34,935 nucleotides of DNA from Akkermansiaceae bacterium (GTDB lineage: Bacteria > Verrucomicrobiota > Verrucomicrobiia > Verrucomicrobiales > Akkermansiaceae): assembly GCA_026421245.1 (NCBI GenBank), contig JAPKDJ010000041.1, positions 1 through 34,935 on the forward strand, given 5' to 3'. The notes beneath the pieces were generated by a model. That model had not been told where the DNA came from and did no database searches. It saw only the letters and a list, made by a program, of their open reading frames with translations. This document shows, piece after piece, positions 7,625 through 14,148 of this stretch (positions are counted from its first letter, which is position 1; each line of letters starts with the position of its first letter). Position numbers and translations under genes: made by a program.

Positions 7625-8428
7625 CTAATTCCCTAATTCTGCAAGAGATTCAAGACGACGACGAAACCATGGCCCGGCCTCGTCCCCCATGGCTCGCAAC
7701 TCTTTTCCAGAAACCGGTTCACCTGCCCGTGCGACAATTTCCTGCCCCTTCATTTTTGCCAACCCGGTGGGAATCAAGGCGGTCCTCACAAAAGGTGACA
7801 AGCGGGACAAGAAGTTGATGAGAGGCGGCGGACTGCCATAAAACCAAAGCGGAATAATCGTGGCATCCATTCGTTGCAATAATTTCACGACATGATCATT
7901 CCACGGAGGATCCTTCATTCGGTCGCCTTGCCAATAGGCCACCTTTCCGGCCGGAAAAACCCCGAGGGATCCTCCCTGCCGAACGTGCTTGAGCATCGCC
8001 CGAAGACTCCGCGTGTTTTCCTTCGTCTCTCCGGTATTCAAAAGGGTTACCGGAAAGGTCGCCGGAGCCATTCCATCCAGCAACATCACCTCTCGATTCG
8101 CGAGAATCCGGAAGTCGCGCCTCAAGTCACACATCGCCGCCATCATGGCGAGCGCATCAGAACCGCCAAAACCGTGATTGGCCACAACGACAACGGGGCC
8201 TGTTTCGGGAATTTTTCCCGCGAACTCTTCCATGCGGAACTTAAGCCCAAGTCGCATTACCACGCCCGCAAAGGGGTTTTTCTCCTGTGCCGAATCCGCA
8301 AACGCTTTCCGAATCTTTGGATAGCAAAGAAGCTCTTCCAGCACACGGGCCACTCCTTCATGCTTCGCAAGAAAAGGAAGATGAGTGCGAACGTCCGCAA
8401 ACTGCTCAGTGATTTCGTTCGAATTCAT
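7625..8428 (-). CDS. PlsC-like lysophospholipid acyltransferase
   Basis: A 267-residue 1-acyl-glycerol-3-phosphate acyltransferase-type enzyme. The catalytic block appears as ANHGFGGSDAL (His85, Asp91 from the chosen start), which is the NHxxxxxD variant with five or so residues between His and Asp, and the FPAGKVAYW block (about 158-166) replaces the usual FPEG/FPAGE phosphate-binding motif. In combination with the OlsB-like gene this resembles the OlsF/hemolysin type pair that makes acyl-oxyacyl aminolipids. The start at 8428 (MNSNEITEQF) has GGAAG just upstream and overlaps the ATP-grasp gene by 23 nt, suggesting translational coupling. Confidence 0.85.
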   Translation of the reverse strand: MNSNEITEQFADVRTHLPFLAKHEGVARVLEELLCYPKIRKAFADSAQEKNPFAGVVMRLGLKFRMEEFAGKIPETGPVVVVANHGFGGSDALAMMAAMCDLRRDFRILANREVMLLDGMAPATFPVTLLNTGETKENTRSLRAMLKHVRQGGSLGVFPAGKVAYWQGDRMKDPPWNDHVVKLLQRMDATIIPLWFYGSPPPLINFLSRLSPFVRTALIPTGLAKMKGQEIVARAGEPVSGKELRAMGDEAGPWFRRRLESLAELGN

Positions 8429-9494
8429 CAACTTCCAGATAGTCTTTCTCACAATGACGGCGGATGAGATCAAGCAAATCTCCCGGTTCCGGAGGCTGAA
8501 CTCCCTTTGCTCTCCACGCTGCGCCCACTTCAGCCGCCCTCCTAAACTGGCCACAAAGATCCCTCACCCCTTTCCACCAAGGATATCCCGGTTGATAAAT
8601 ATGCGCGTGCTCCCCCATCACACCGTTGAGTTCCAGCACCACGATATTACGCCCTGCTTGCAAATTCTCCACCGAGGGAACCTTCACGTCGTAACGACCG
8701 TGATTAAATCCCGGAAAGCGCGCTCCCAATTCATCAAAAACCTCCCGGAGTTCGTCCGTGATCAGCGAACGCTCATCCGTGAAAACCGCCCCCCGGGCAT
8801 GAGTTCCGATTGGAGCCAGCGTAAATCGCTCATTTCTTTCGAGGACCTTCCCCAGCGAACCAACGAATTTGCAAAAGTAATATCGCGCCATCAACACGGC
8901 ACGATCGTCATCAAGAATCAACCTCTCCAGTGTCCGCTCACCATCTCCCCTGACAAACTGGGGATGCTTTCCGCAAAGGGAAGCAATCATGCCCTTCTCT
9001 TCATCGGGATACTTTGACCAATGGACCCCGAATTCCAATCCGGTGATTAGCTCCTGAACCAAAAATCCTTCCTGGCAATTCTCCATCCAGCACTTGGCCG
9101 CCTTCTCATTCTTCACAATCTCCACGCCCTGTCCACGCTGGCCAAAGTCAGGTTTGAAGACGACAGGATACTCCAGCCCCCGCTCTTTCATAAATCCCTT
9201 CACTTGTTGAAAGGCATCCTCTGCACCGGCCTCGATCCTCAAATATCGCGCCAGCCTCACGCGCCCCGCAGGACCGCTGAAGGAGTCCAAGATCCCTCCC
9301 TTCGCTTCCAGGGCCATCCCGCTGGCCTCCATCGCCGGATTGCAGTTCGTCCACAAGGTCAATCCACGAAGTCGGATCCCATGCCACACCACCGAAGCCA
9401 ACACCGGAGGATAGACCGCCCACACCGGCCAAAACTCCCAACGTTTGAGACGCTGCCAACGGGCCCATAGGAAGCGTTTCGTTTTGTAAGTCAT
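8406..9494 (-). CDS. ATP-grasp domain protein
   Basis: A 362-residue protein with an ATP-grasp fold, related to D-Ala-D-Ala ligase-like and carbamoyl-phosphate-synthase-like enzymes. Visible features are the ATP-binding Lys segment PVVFKPDFGQRGQGVEIV, the EFGVHW stretch after LVQELITG, and the metal-binding block GRYDVKVPSV followed by IVVLELNGVMGEHAHIY (Glu and Asn ligands). The N-terminus has a basic/aromatic and hydrophobic segment (about residues 20-40, FWPVWAVYPPVLASVVW), so it may be membrane-associated. Substrate unknown. It overlaps the NRDE gene by 4 nt and the acyltransferase gene by 23 nt, a tight operon, which suggests that it works on a lipid or peptide-like substrate with the acyltransferases. 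Confidence 0.82.
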   Translation of the reverse strand: MTYKTKRFLWARWQRLKRWEFWPVWAVYPPVLASVVWHGIRLRGLTLWTNCNPAMEASGMALEAKGGILDSFSGPAGRVRLARYLRIEAGAEDAFQQVKGFMKERGLEYPVVFKPDFGQRGQGVEIVKNEKAAKCWMENCQEGFLVQELITGLEFGVHWSKYPDEEKGMIASLCGKHPQFVRGDGERTLERLILDDDRAVLMARYYFCKFVGSLGKVLERNERFTLAPIGTHARGAVFTDERSLITDELREVFDELGARFPGFNHGRYDVKVPSVENLQAGRNIVVLELNGVMGEHAHIYQPGYPWWKGVRDLCGQFRRAAEVGAAWRAKGVQPPEPGDLLDLIRRHCEKDYLEVDEFERNH

Positions 9495-10174
9495 CGGAGG
9501 GGTAATTCGACGACCATTTTCTCAGGCTCCCCGATGAGTCCGGGGCGCTCGGCAAAATACTCCCAAAGGACCCGATCAGTCACACGCACTCGCGAGCGAC
9601 TCCAGGTCTGGGCATCAGGTCGATTCATTCGGACCGAATATGCCGAAGGAGGCTCCCACGGTGAAGCGTGGAATTCTGCGCCGGCCATACCCGTGGAAAA
9701 ACAGGCTTCCCTTGCCGCACGAACCGCTCCGAACTGAAACGAGGAGGAAGTCATAAACGAGGGCACCACTTTCACGAGTAACTCTTTCCCATCCCATTCC
9801 CAACATCGATCTCCAAGCGGAGAAAATGCCACCAAGGCGAATGCTTGGTAGCTTTCCAGATCCTCCAAAAGCCTCGCGACTTCCTCCGGCGAACCAGCTT
9901 GCGCCATGCTCCAGACCAATCGCCCCCTGCTCTTCGGAACCGCGATATCCCTCCCCTCAAGCTCCCACTTGTTCAGGAGACAAACCACGAGCCCCTGATC
10001 ATTCGCCAACATCCAGGTCCCGGCCCCCTTGGGGTCGCGGGGACTCAAAAACGAAAAATCCCCCGACTCATGAAGAGACGGAGGATCTGCAATAGGACGC
10101 GTCTTTAATTCGTCTCTGTTAAAAAAAATTTCCAACCCGTCCGACGGATCACGTTTCCAGGTTAGTGTGCACAT
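9491..10174 (-). CDS. NRDE (TANGO2-like) family protein
   Basis: A 227-residue protein of the NRDE/TANGO2 family. It begins MCTLTW, the conserved start in which Cys2 would become N-terminal after Met removal as in Ntn hydrolases, and carries the name-giving FFNRDELKTR motif at about residues 17-26, then GTWMLANDQGLVVCLLN. The biochemical activity of bacterial members is not established; the eukaryotic relative is linked to heme and lipid handling. Its stop overlaps the start of the ATP-grasp gene by 4 nt, and it follows the small UGA-containing gene by 18 nt, so it probably belongs to a single minus-strand operon. Confidence 0.88.
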   Translation of the reverse strand: MCTLTWKRDPSDGLEIFFNRDELKTRPIADPPSLHESGDFSFLSPRDPKGAGTWMLANDQGLVVCLLNKWELEGRDIAVPKSRGRLVWSMAQAGSPEEVARLLEDLESYQAFALVAFSPLGDRCWEWDGKELLVKVVPSFMTSSSFQFGAVRAAREACFSTGMAGAEFHASPWEPPSAYSVRMNRPDAQTWSRSRVRVTDRVLWEYFAERPGLIGEPEKMVVELPLR

Positions 10175-10192
10175 GGGGTGCCTGAACCGGGC

Positions 10193-10393
10193 TTACTCGC
10201 CCTCTTTTTTATCCTGATCTTTATCAGCTTTGTCGTCACTTCCGACCGGAAGTGTTGCATTGGCCTTTGGTCATCCTCCACCTGAGGACATCGCTTTGCT
10301 CGCTCATGTCTGGACGCCCATCATGGGCAAGATCCACATCTGCAGGGCGATATATGCGCCTACAACTCCGACTCCGATTAATATTCCTTTCAT
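10193..10393 (-). CDS. Candidate 66-residue membrane selenoprotein with two UGA codons
   Basis: From ATG at 10393 the frame reads one membrane helix (MKGILIGVGVVGAYIALQM, then WILPMMGVQT), a TGA at codon 30 (10304-10306), ASKAMSSGGG, a second TGA at codon 41 (10271-10273), then PKANATLPVG and an acidic/basic tail (DDKADKDQDKKEGE) to TAA. Each TGA is followed by a hairpin: a 5-bp stem with loop AGGUG starting 15 nt after the first, and a perfect 7-bp stem with loop GGUC starting 16 nt after the second. Both match the bacterial SECIS pattern (apical loop 16-37 nt away, G in its first two bases). If real, two selenocysteines face the outside of the membrane helix. No family is recognised. If not translated past codon 29 it would be a bare membrane peptide. 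It lies 18 nt upstream of the NRDE gene. Confidence 0.68.
10237..10254 (-). promoter_or_regulatory. Candidate bSECIS hairpin for second UGA
   Basis: On the minus strand CACTTCC, loop GGTC, GGAAGTG form a perfect 7-bp stem (8 bp if the C-G of the loop closes). The loop begins 23 nt after the UGA at 10271-10273. Confidence 0.65.
10274..10288 (-). promoter_or_regulatory. Candidate bSECIS hairpin for first UGA
   Basis: On the minus strand TCCTC, loop AGGTG, GAGGA form a 5-bp stem. The loop begins 20 nt after the UGA at 10304-10306, and the 3' strand of the stem ends exactly before the second UGA. The loop is similar to the AGGUCU loop of the Escherichia coli fdhF SECIS. Confidence 0.6.
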
Positions 10394-10575
10394 AGTGCTT
10401 TCGGGAGGTAAGAGCCTCCCACAAAGTGATTATTCCCAAGGAATGCCAAAACGCAACCAGTAGGATGAAAATCGCCCCACAGGAATTCTCACCTTCCATC
10501 GACCAAAAAACCTTTCCCCTGCGGGATTTCTCCTGTTTCCTCGCGGCCCGGGAAAAAATCACTCGCCCATAGACA

Positions 10576-11973
10576 ATGGCCAACAAAGACCAGACCGACA
10601 CCACCCGCATGGAGAAGATCGTCTCCCTGTGCAAACGCAAAGGATTCATTTTTCAATCTGCCGAACTCTACGGCGGCTTGAATGGTTGCTGGGATTACGG
10701 TCCGCTTGGGACGGAAGTGAAACGCAACCTCAAGGAACTCTGGTGGCGGAAAAACGTCCAGGAACGTGACGAAATCCTCGGATTGGATGGTTCAATTCTG
10801 ACCCACCATTCTGTTCTCACGGCCTCCGGCCACGTGGGAGGATTCTCCGACCCCATGGTTGATTGCAAAGTCTGCAAGAAACGCTACCGCGCCGACCAAC
10901 TCGAGGCACCACCTTCTTGTGAAAAGAAAGCCACCCTTCCCAAAGGTGAGGACAAGACCTGCGAACTTACGGAACCCCGCGAGTTCAATCTCATGTTCCA
11001 AACCCAGATGGGAGCTTCGGCCGACGAAAACGACCCAAATGCCGTCGCCTACCTCCGTCCGGAAACCGCTCAATCAATCTTCGTGCAGTATAAGAACGTC
11101 GTTGATTCTAACCGCGTGAAACTTCCCTTTGGTATTGCCCAGATCGGTAAGTCCTTCCGCAACGAGATCAACCCACGCAACTTCATCTTCCGCTCTCGTG
11201 AATTCGAACAAATGGAGGTCGAGTATTTCTGCCGTCCGGAAGACGGCCTCCGTCTCACCGACGAGTGGCTCGAAAACCGTCTCGCCTTCTACAACGAGAT
11301 CGGACTCGACAAAGAGAAGCTTCACGTCCTCGACATCCCCGATGGCGAGCGAGCGCACTACTCCAAGAAGACTTACGACATCGAGTATGATTTTCCCTTT
11401 GGACAACAGGAACTCGAGGGTGTCGCCTACCGTGGTGACTACGATCTCGGCAAGCACCAGGAGCACTCCGGCAAGCCCCTCGAATACTTCGATGAGCAAA
11501 CCAAGGAGCGTTTCATCCCACACGTCGTGGAACCTTCCGCCGGTTGTGATCGCACCATCCTCGCGCTCATCTGCGAAGCCTTCGACGAAGAAGATCTTAC
11601 CAAGGAAGGCGGCAAGCCCGATGTCCGCACCGTGATGCGCTTTAAGCCAGCCGTTGCGCCGATCAAGGCCGCCATTCTCCCCCTCCTTAAGAACAAGCCC
11701 GAACTCGTGGAGAAGGCCAAGGAGGTCAAGAACCTCCTCCAGCCCTTCATGAACATCTTCTACGACGAGACCGCAGCCATTGGCCGCCGCTACCGCCGTC
11801 AGGACGAAGTGGGAACCCCTTTCTGCATCGCGATCGACTTCGAAACCCTCGGTCTCGAAGAAGGCAAAGAAGATCTCAAGGACACCGTCACCATCCGTCA
11901 CCGCGACTCCATGGAACAGGAGCGGATCGCCATCAGCGATCTCCTCCCATGGTTGCTTGGGCGCATTCGGTAA
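10576..11973 (+). CDS. glyQS: Glycyl-tRNA synthetase, dimeric class II type
   Basis: Charges tRNA-Gly with glycine. The 465-residue product is the single-chain alpha2 type, not the GlyQ/GlyS tetramer type. Motifs include an N-terminal GFIFQSAELYGGLNGCWDYG, the insertion with two Cys pairs (CKVCKKRYRADQ), motif 2 around FRNEINPRNFIFRSREFEQM, and motif 3 around PSAGCDRTILALI with the anticodon-binding domain after it (about 340-465). The C-terminal domain has RYRRQDEVGTPFCIAIDFET. Start at ATG 10576 with no SD-like site. A terminator follows at 11996. Confidence 0.97.
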   Translation: MANKDQTDTTRMEKIVSLCKRKGFIFQSAELYGGLNGCWDYGPLGTEVKRNLKELWWRKNVQERDEILGLDGSILTHHSVLTASGHVGGFSDPMVDCKVCKKRYRADQLEAPPSCEKKATLPKGEDKTCELTEPREFNLMFQTQMGASADENDPNAVAYLRPETAQSIFVQYKNVVDSNRVKLPFGIAQIGKSFRNEINPRNFIFRSREFEQMEVEYFCRPEDGLRLTDEWLENRLAFYNEIGLDKEKLHVLDIPDGERAHYSKKTYDIEYDFPFGQQELEGVAYRGDYDLGKHQEHSGKPLEYFDEQTKERFIPHVVEPSAGCDRTILALICEAFDEEDLTKEGGKPDVRTVMRFKPAVAPIKAAILPLLKNKPELVEKAKEVKNLLQPFMNIFYDETAAIGRRYRRQDEVGTPFCIAIDFETLGLEEGKEDLKDTVTIRHRDSMEQERIAISDLLPWLLGRIR

Positions 11974-11995
11974 GCTCAGACTCCTCAATCCCAAA

Positions 11996-12025
11996 AGCCC
12001 CGAGCCTCAGCACGGGGCTTTTTTT
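11996..12025 (+). terminator. Rho-independent terminator after glyQS
   Basis: AGCCCC pairs with GGGGCT (11996-12001 with 12014-12019), followed by a T7 run, 23 nt after the stop codon. Confidence 0.9.
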
Positions 12026-12210
12026 GCACCGGCTGCTCACTTCTCGGAGGGCGGTTCCTTTGCCTCATCCTCTCATTCCTTTTCACTTCTTGCTCTCTTC
12101 AAATCGAGCAAGACGAAATAATGCTAAAAAAAATGCATTTCTTAATGGCGCGGATATAAAAAATACGTCATCCTTGAATAATCCTAAGCAACCAATCGTT
12201 TAAGAATCAC

Positions 12211-12648
12211 ATGAAAACCACTCAGATTATTGCGGCCGGCTTGACTGCCGGAGCTCTCACTCTCGTTTCCTGCACTCAGTCCCAGCAACAATATGGCTTG
12301 GGTGGTGCCGCCGCTGGGGCCGCCATTAGCGCAATTGTCGGAGGCGACGGAGGCGACATCGCCAAATCTGCCGCCATCGGAGGTGCCGCTGGAACCGGAT
12401 ATGCAGTCTATCGCGAAAATCAGAATGAAAATCGCGGCGCCTATAACACCGGAGGTGACACTTACAACCAGCCAGCTCCGGCTCCCCAGCCCACTATCCC
12501 AAAGTATCCAACCGCCAATCATAGCGATATCGCCGGCGTGGTCGTGAGCCCTCACGAGCCATACAACAAAGTCCGTGTGACCGGCTTCAAACCCGGGGAC
12601 CTCGCCAAGGACCCCACCACAGGCAAAATCTTCGTGGTTCCCCAGTAA
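12211..12648 (+). CDS. Glycine-zipper lipoprotein
   Basis: A 145-residue exported lipoprotein. The signal peptide ends in lipobox LVSC (lipid Cys21). After it a glycine-rich, small-residue segment (LGGAAAGAAISAIVGG then IAKSAAIGGAAGTGYAVYRE) has the glycine-zipper pattern found in outer-membrane lipoproteins. The middle is Pro/Gln/Asn-rich, and the C-terminus (VVVSPHEPYNKVRVTGFKPG, then DPTTGKIFVVP) resembles a short conserved tail seen in PVC lipoproteins. Probable role in the envelope; no enzymatic function is apparent. A terminator at 12680 lies between it and the convergent DUF1552 gene. Confidence 0.85.
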   Translation: MKTTQIIAAGLTAGALTLVSCTQSQQQYGLGGAAAGAAISAIVGGDGGDIAKSAAIGGAAGTGYAVYRENQNENRGAYNTGGDTYNQPAPAPQPTIPKYPTANHSDIAGVVVSPHEPYNKVRVTGFKPGDLAKDPTTGKIFVVPQ

Positions 12649-12679
12649 AGGATCTAAAGAGTTAAAATCCCAACAAAAA

Positions 12680-12715
12680 GCCCGCTCGCAAATCTCTCGC
12701 GTCGGGCCTTTTTTT
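12680..12715 (+). terminator. Rho-independent terminator after glycine-zipper lipoprotein
   Basis: GCCCG (12680-12684) pairs with CGGGC (12703-12707), with an inner CGC/GCG pairing, followed by T7. It separates two convergent genes. Confidence 0.75.
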
Positions 12716-12736
12716 AATCTTAGGAAGAGGAGAACT

Positions 12737-14095
12737 CTAGATCTTCTTGAGGGATCCAGTCGAGTCGCCGAAGCGCTTGGTCTCAACTCCAAACTCGTTG
12801 AGCATGCGAACGTAAAGATTTGAAAGGGGCACTTCCTCTCCAAGATCGACATGACGGCCGGTCTCGAAAGCTCCACCACCGTTACCGGCAACAATCACAG
12901 GGAGGTCACTGTGGCTATGGCGATCTCCGTCAGCGATTCCGCTACCGTAAACGATCATAGAGTTGTGGAGGAGTGACTTCCCGTCCACGTCCTCGGTGGC
13001 CTTCATCTTCTCCATAAAGTAGGCCAATTGCTCAATGTAAAATTGATCGATCTTTTGGATCTTCTCCAAATTGTCCTCCTGGCGTTTGTGGTGTGAAAGG
13101 TTGTGGTGACCTTCTGATACGCCGATGTCCTTAAAGGAGCGATTGCTTCCATCGTGGGCCAGTAAAAAGGTCGAGATCCGGGTGCTGTCGGTCTGGAATG
13201 CGAGAACCATCATGTCCATGAGAAGACGCATGTGGTCTTTGTAGTCCCCAGGCTGACCTTGCGGAGCTGGAACGCCGGGGTCAACGGGTGACCCTAGGAT
13301 TTCTGTCTTCTGAATCTGGCGCTCGATCTCCCGCACGCCGGTGAGATATTCCTCCAGCTTGTGCTGATCATTCCGTCCAAGATGCTTGTGCATCGCCTTG
13401 GCATCGTCGCTAATGAAATCAAGAATGGATTTTTGTGTCGAACGACGCTGGGCCAAGCTCTTGGCCCTCTCATCCGCTGACCCCGCACCAAAGAGTCGTT
13501 CAAAAACGAGCCGCGGATTGGCTTCCGGGGTGTTCGGTTGATTCTCGGAGCGCCAGGACAAGTTAAATTGATAGGCACACGAATACCCGGAATCACACCG
13601 TCCGGACTTGCGCACCCCGTCGCATGTGAGTTCGAGCGAAGACAAGCGTGTCTGATTCTGGACCGCCTGGGCAGCGATCTGATCCACCGAAGTTCCCACT
13701 TTGATGTCGGAACCGGAAGTCTTCTTGGCTCGCTGGCCGGTCAGGAAGGTCGCGTTACTTCGGGCGTGATCGCCCGCCCCATCACGTCCCGCGTAGGCGT
13801 GCTTGTGGGTAAATCCCGAGTAGATTTGCATGTCCCCTTTGAGCTTCTCCAAAGCCGCCATGCTCTTGCCCAGCTGATAGTTGCTTCCTTTGCCCTTCGG
13901 TTTCCAGTGCTCGAGATTCACTCCGTTCGGAATGTAGAGATAAGCCATGCGGAGCGGGCTTCCCTTGGCCGTGGTCGCCAGCCCGTCGGCGGTCGCAGCC
14001 ATGAGTGGACTCAGCGAGTCCATGGCAGGAAGGCCAACCGCAGCGCCAATTCCGCGAAGAAACTTGCGACGATCCAATCCGGTTCGAGAGTTCAT
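12737..14095 (-). CDS. DUF1552 domain protein with Tat signal
   Basis: A 452-residue exported protein of the DUF1552 family. The Tat motif is RRKFLRG near residue 9, followed by a hydrophobic region and a cleavage site near LSPLMAATA. The family body shows LRMAYLYIPNGVNLEHWKP, GFTHKHAYAGRDGAGDHARS, DQIAAQAVQ, then SDLPVIVAGNGGG and a C-terminal LGEEVPLSNLYVRMLNEFGV. DUF1552 proteins are almost always encoded with DUF1592 proteins in PVC bacteria; the pair is thought to act in the periplasm on an unknown substrate, possibly a sulfated or plant/algal polymer. It lies 53 nt downstream of the DUF1592 gene on the same strand. Confidence 0.95.
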   Translation of the reverse strand: MNSRTGLDRRKFLRGIGAAVGLPAMDSLSPLMAATADGLATTAKGSPLRMAYLYIPNGVNLEHWKPKGKGSNYQLGKSMAALEKLKGDMQIYSGFTHKHAYAGRDGAGDHARSNATFLTGQRAKKTSGSDIKVGTSVDQIAAQAVQNQTRLSSLELTCDGVRKSGRCDSGYSCAYQFNLSWRSENQPNTPEANPRLVFERLFGAGSADERAKSLAQRRSTQKSILDFISDDAKAMHKHLGRNDQHKLEEYLTGVREIERQIQKTEILGSPVDPGVPAPQGQPGDYKDHMRLLMDMMVLAFQTDSTRISTFLLAHDGSNRSFKDIGVSEGHHNLSHHKRQEDNLEKIQKIDQFYIEQLAYFMEKMKATEDVDGKSLLHNSMIVYGSGIADGDRHSHSDLPVIVAGNGGGAFETGRHVDLGEEVPLSNLYVRMLNEFGVETKRFGDSTGSLKKI

Positions 14096-14148
14096 AATAG
14101 CATCTTACGTCTACTTTCCGGTATTTCTCACAGTATTTTCACTCATCG

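Noticed and set aside
11074..11994. Long minus-strand frame opposite glyQS
   Set aside because: An antisense shadow of a conserved aminoacyl-tRNA synthetase gene; composition follows the codon bias of the real strand.
12026..12200. Minus-strand frame with an acidic tail and an internal TGA (EDEAKEPPSEK) downstream of glyQS
   Set aside because: No start codon with a plausible N-terminus, no convincing hairpin after the TGA, and a T-rich noncoding look.
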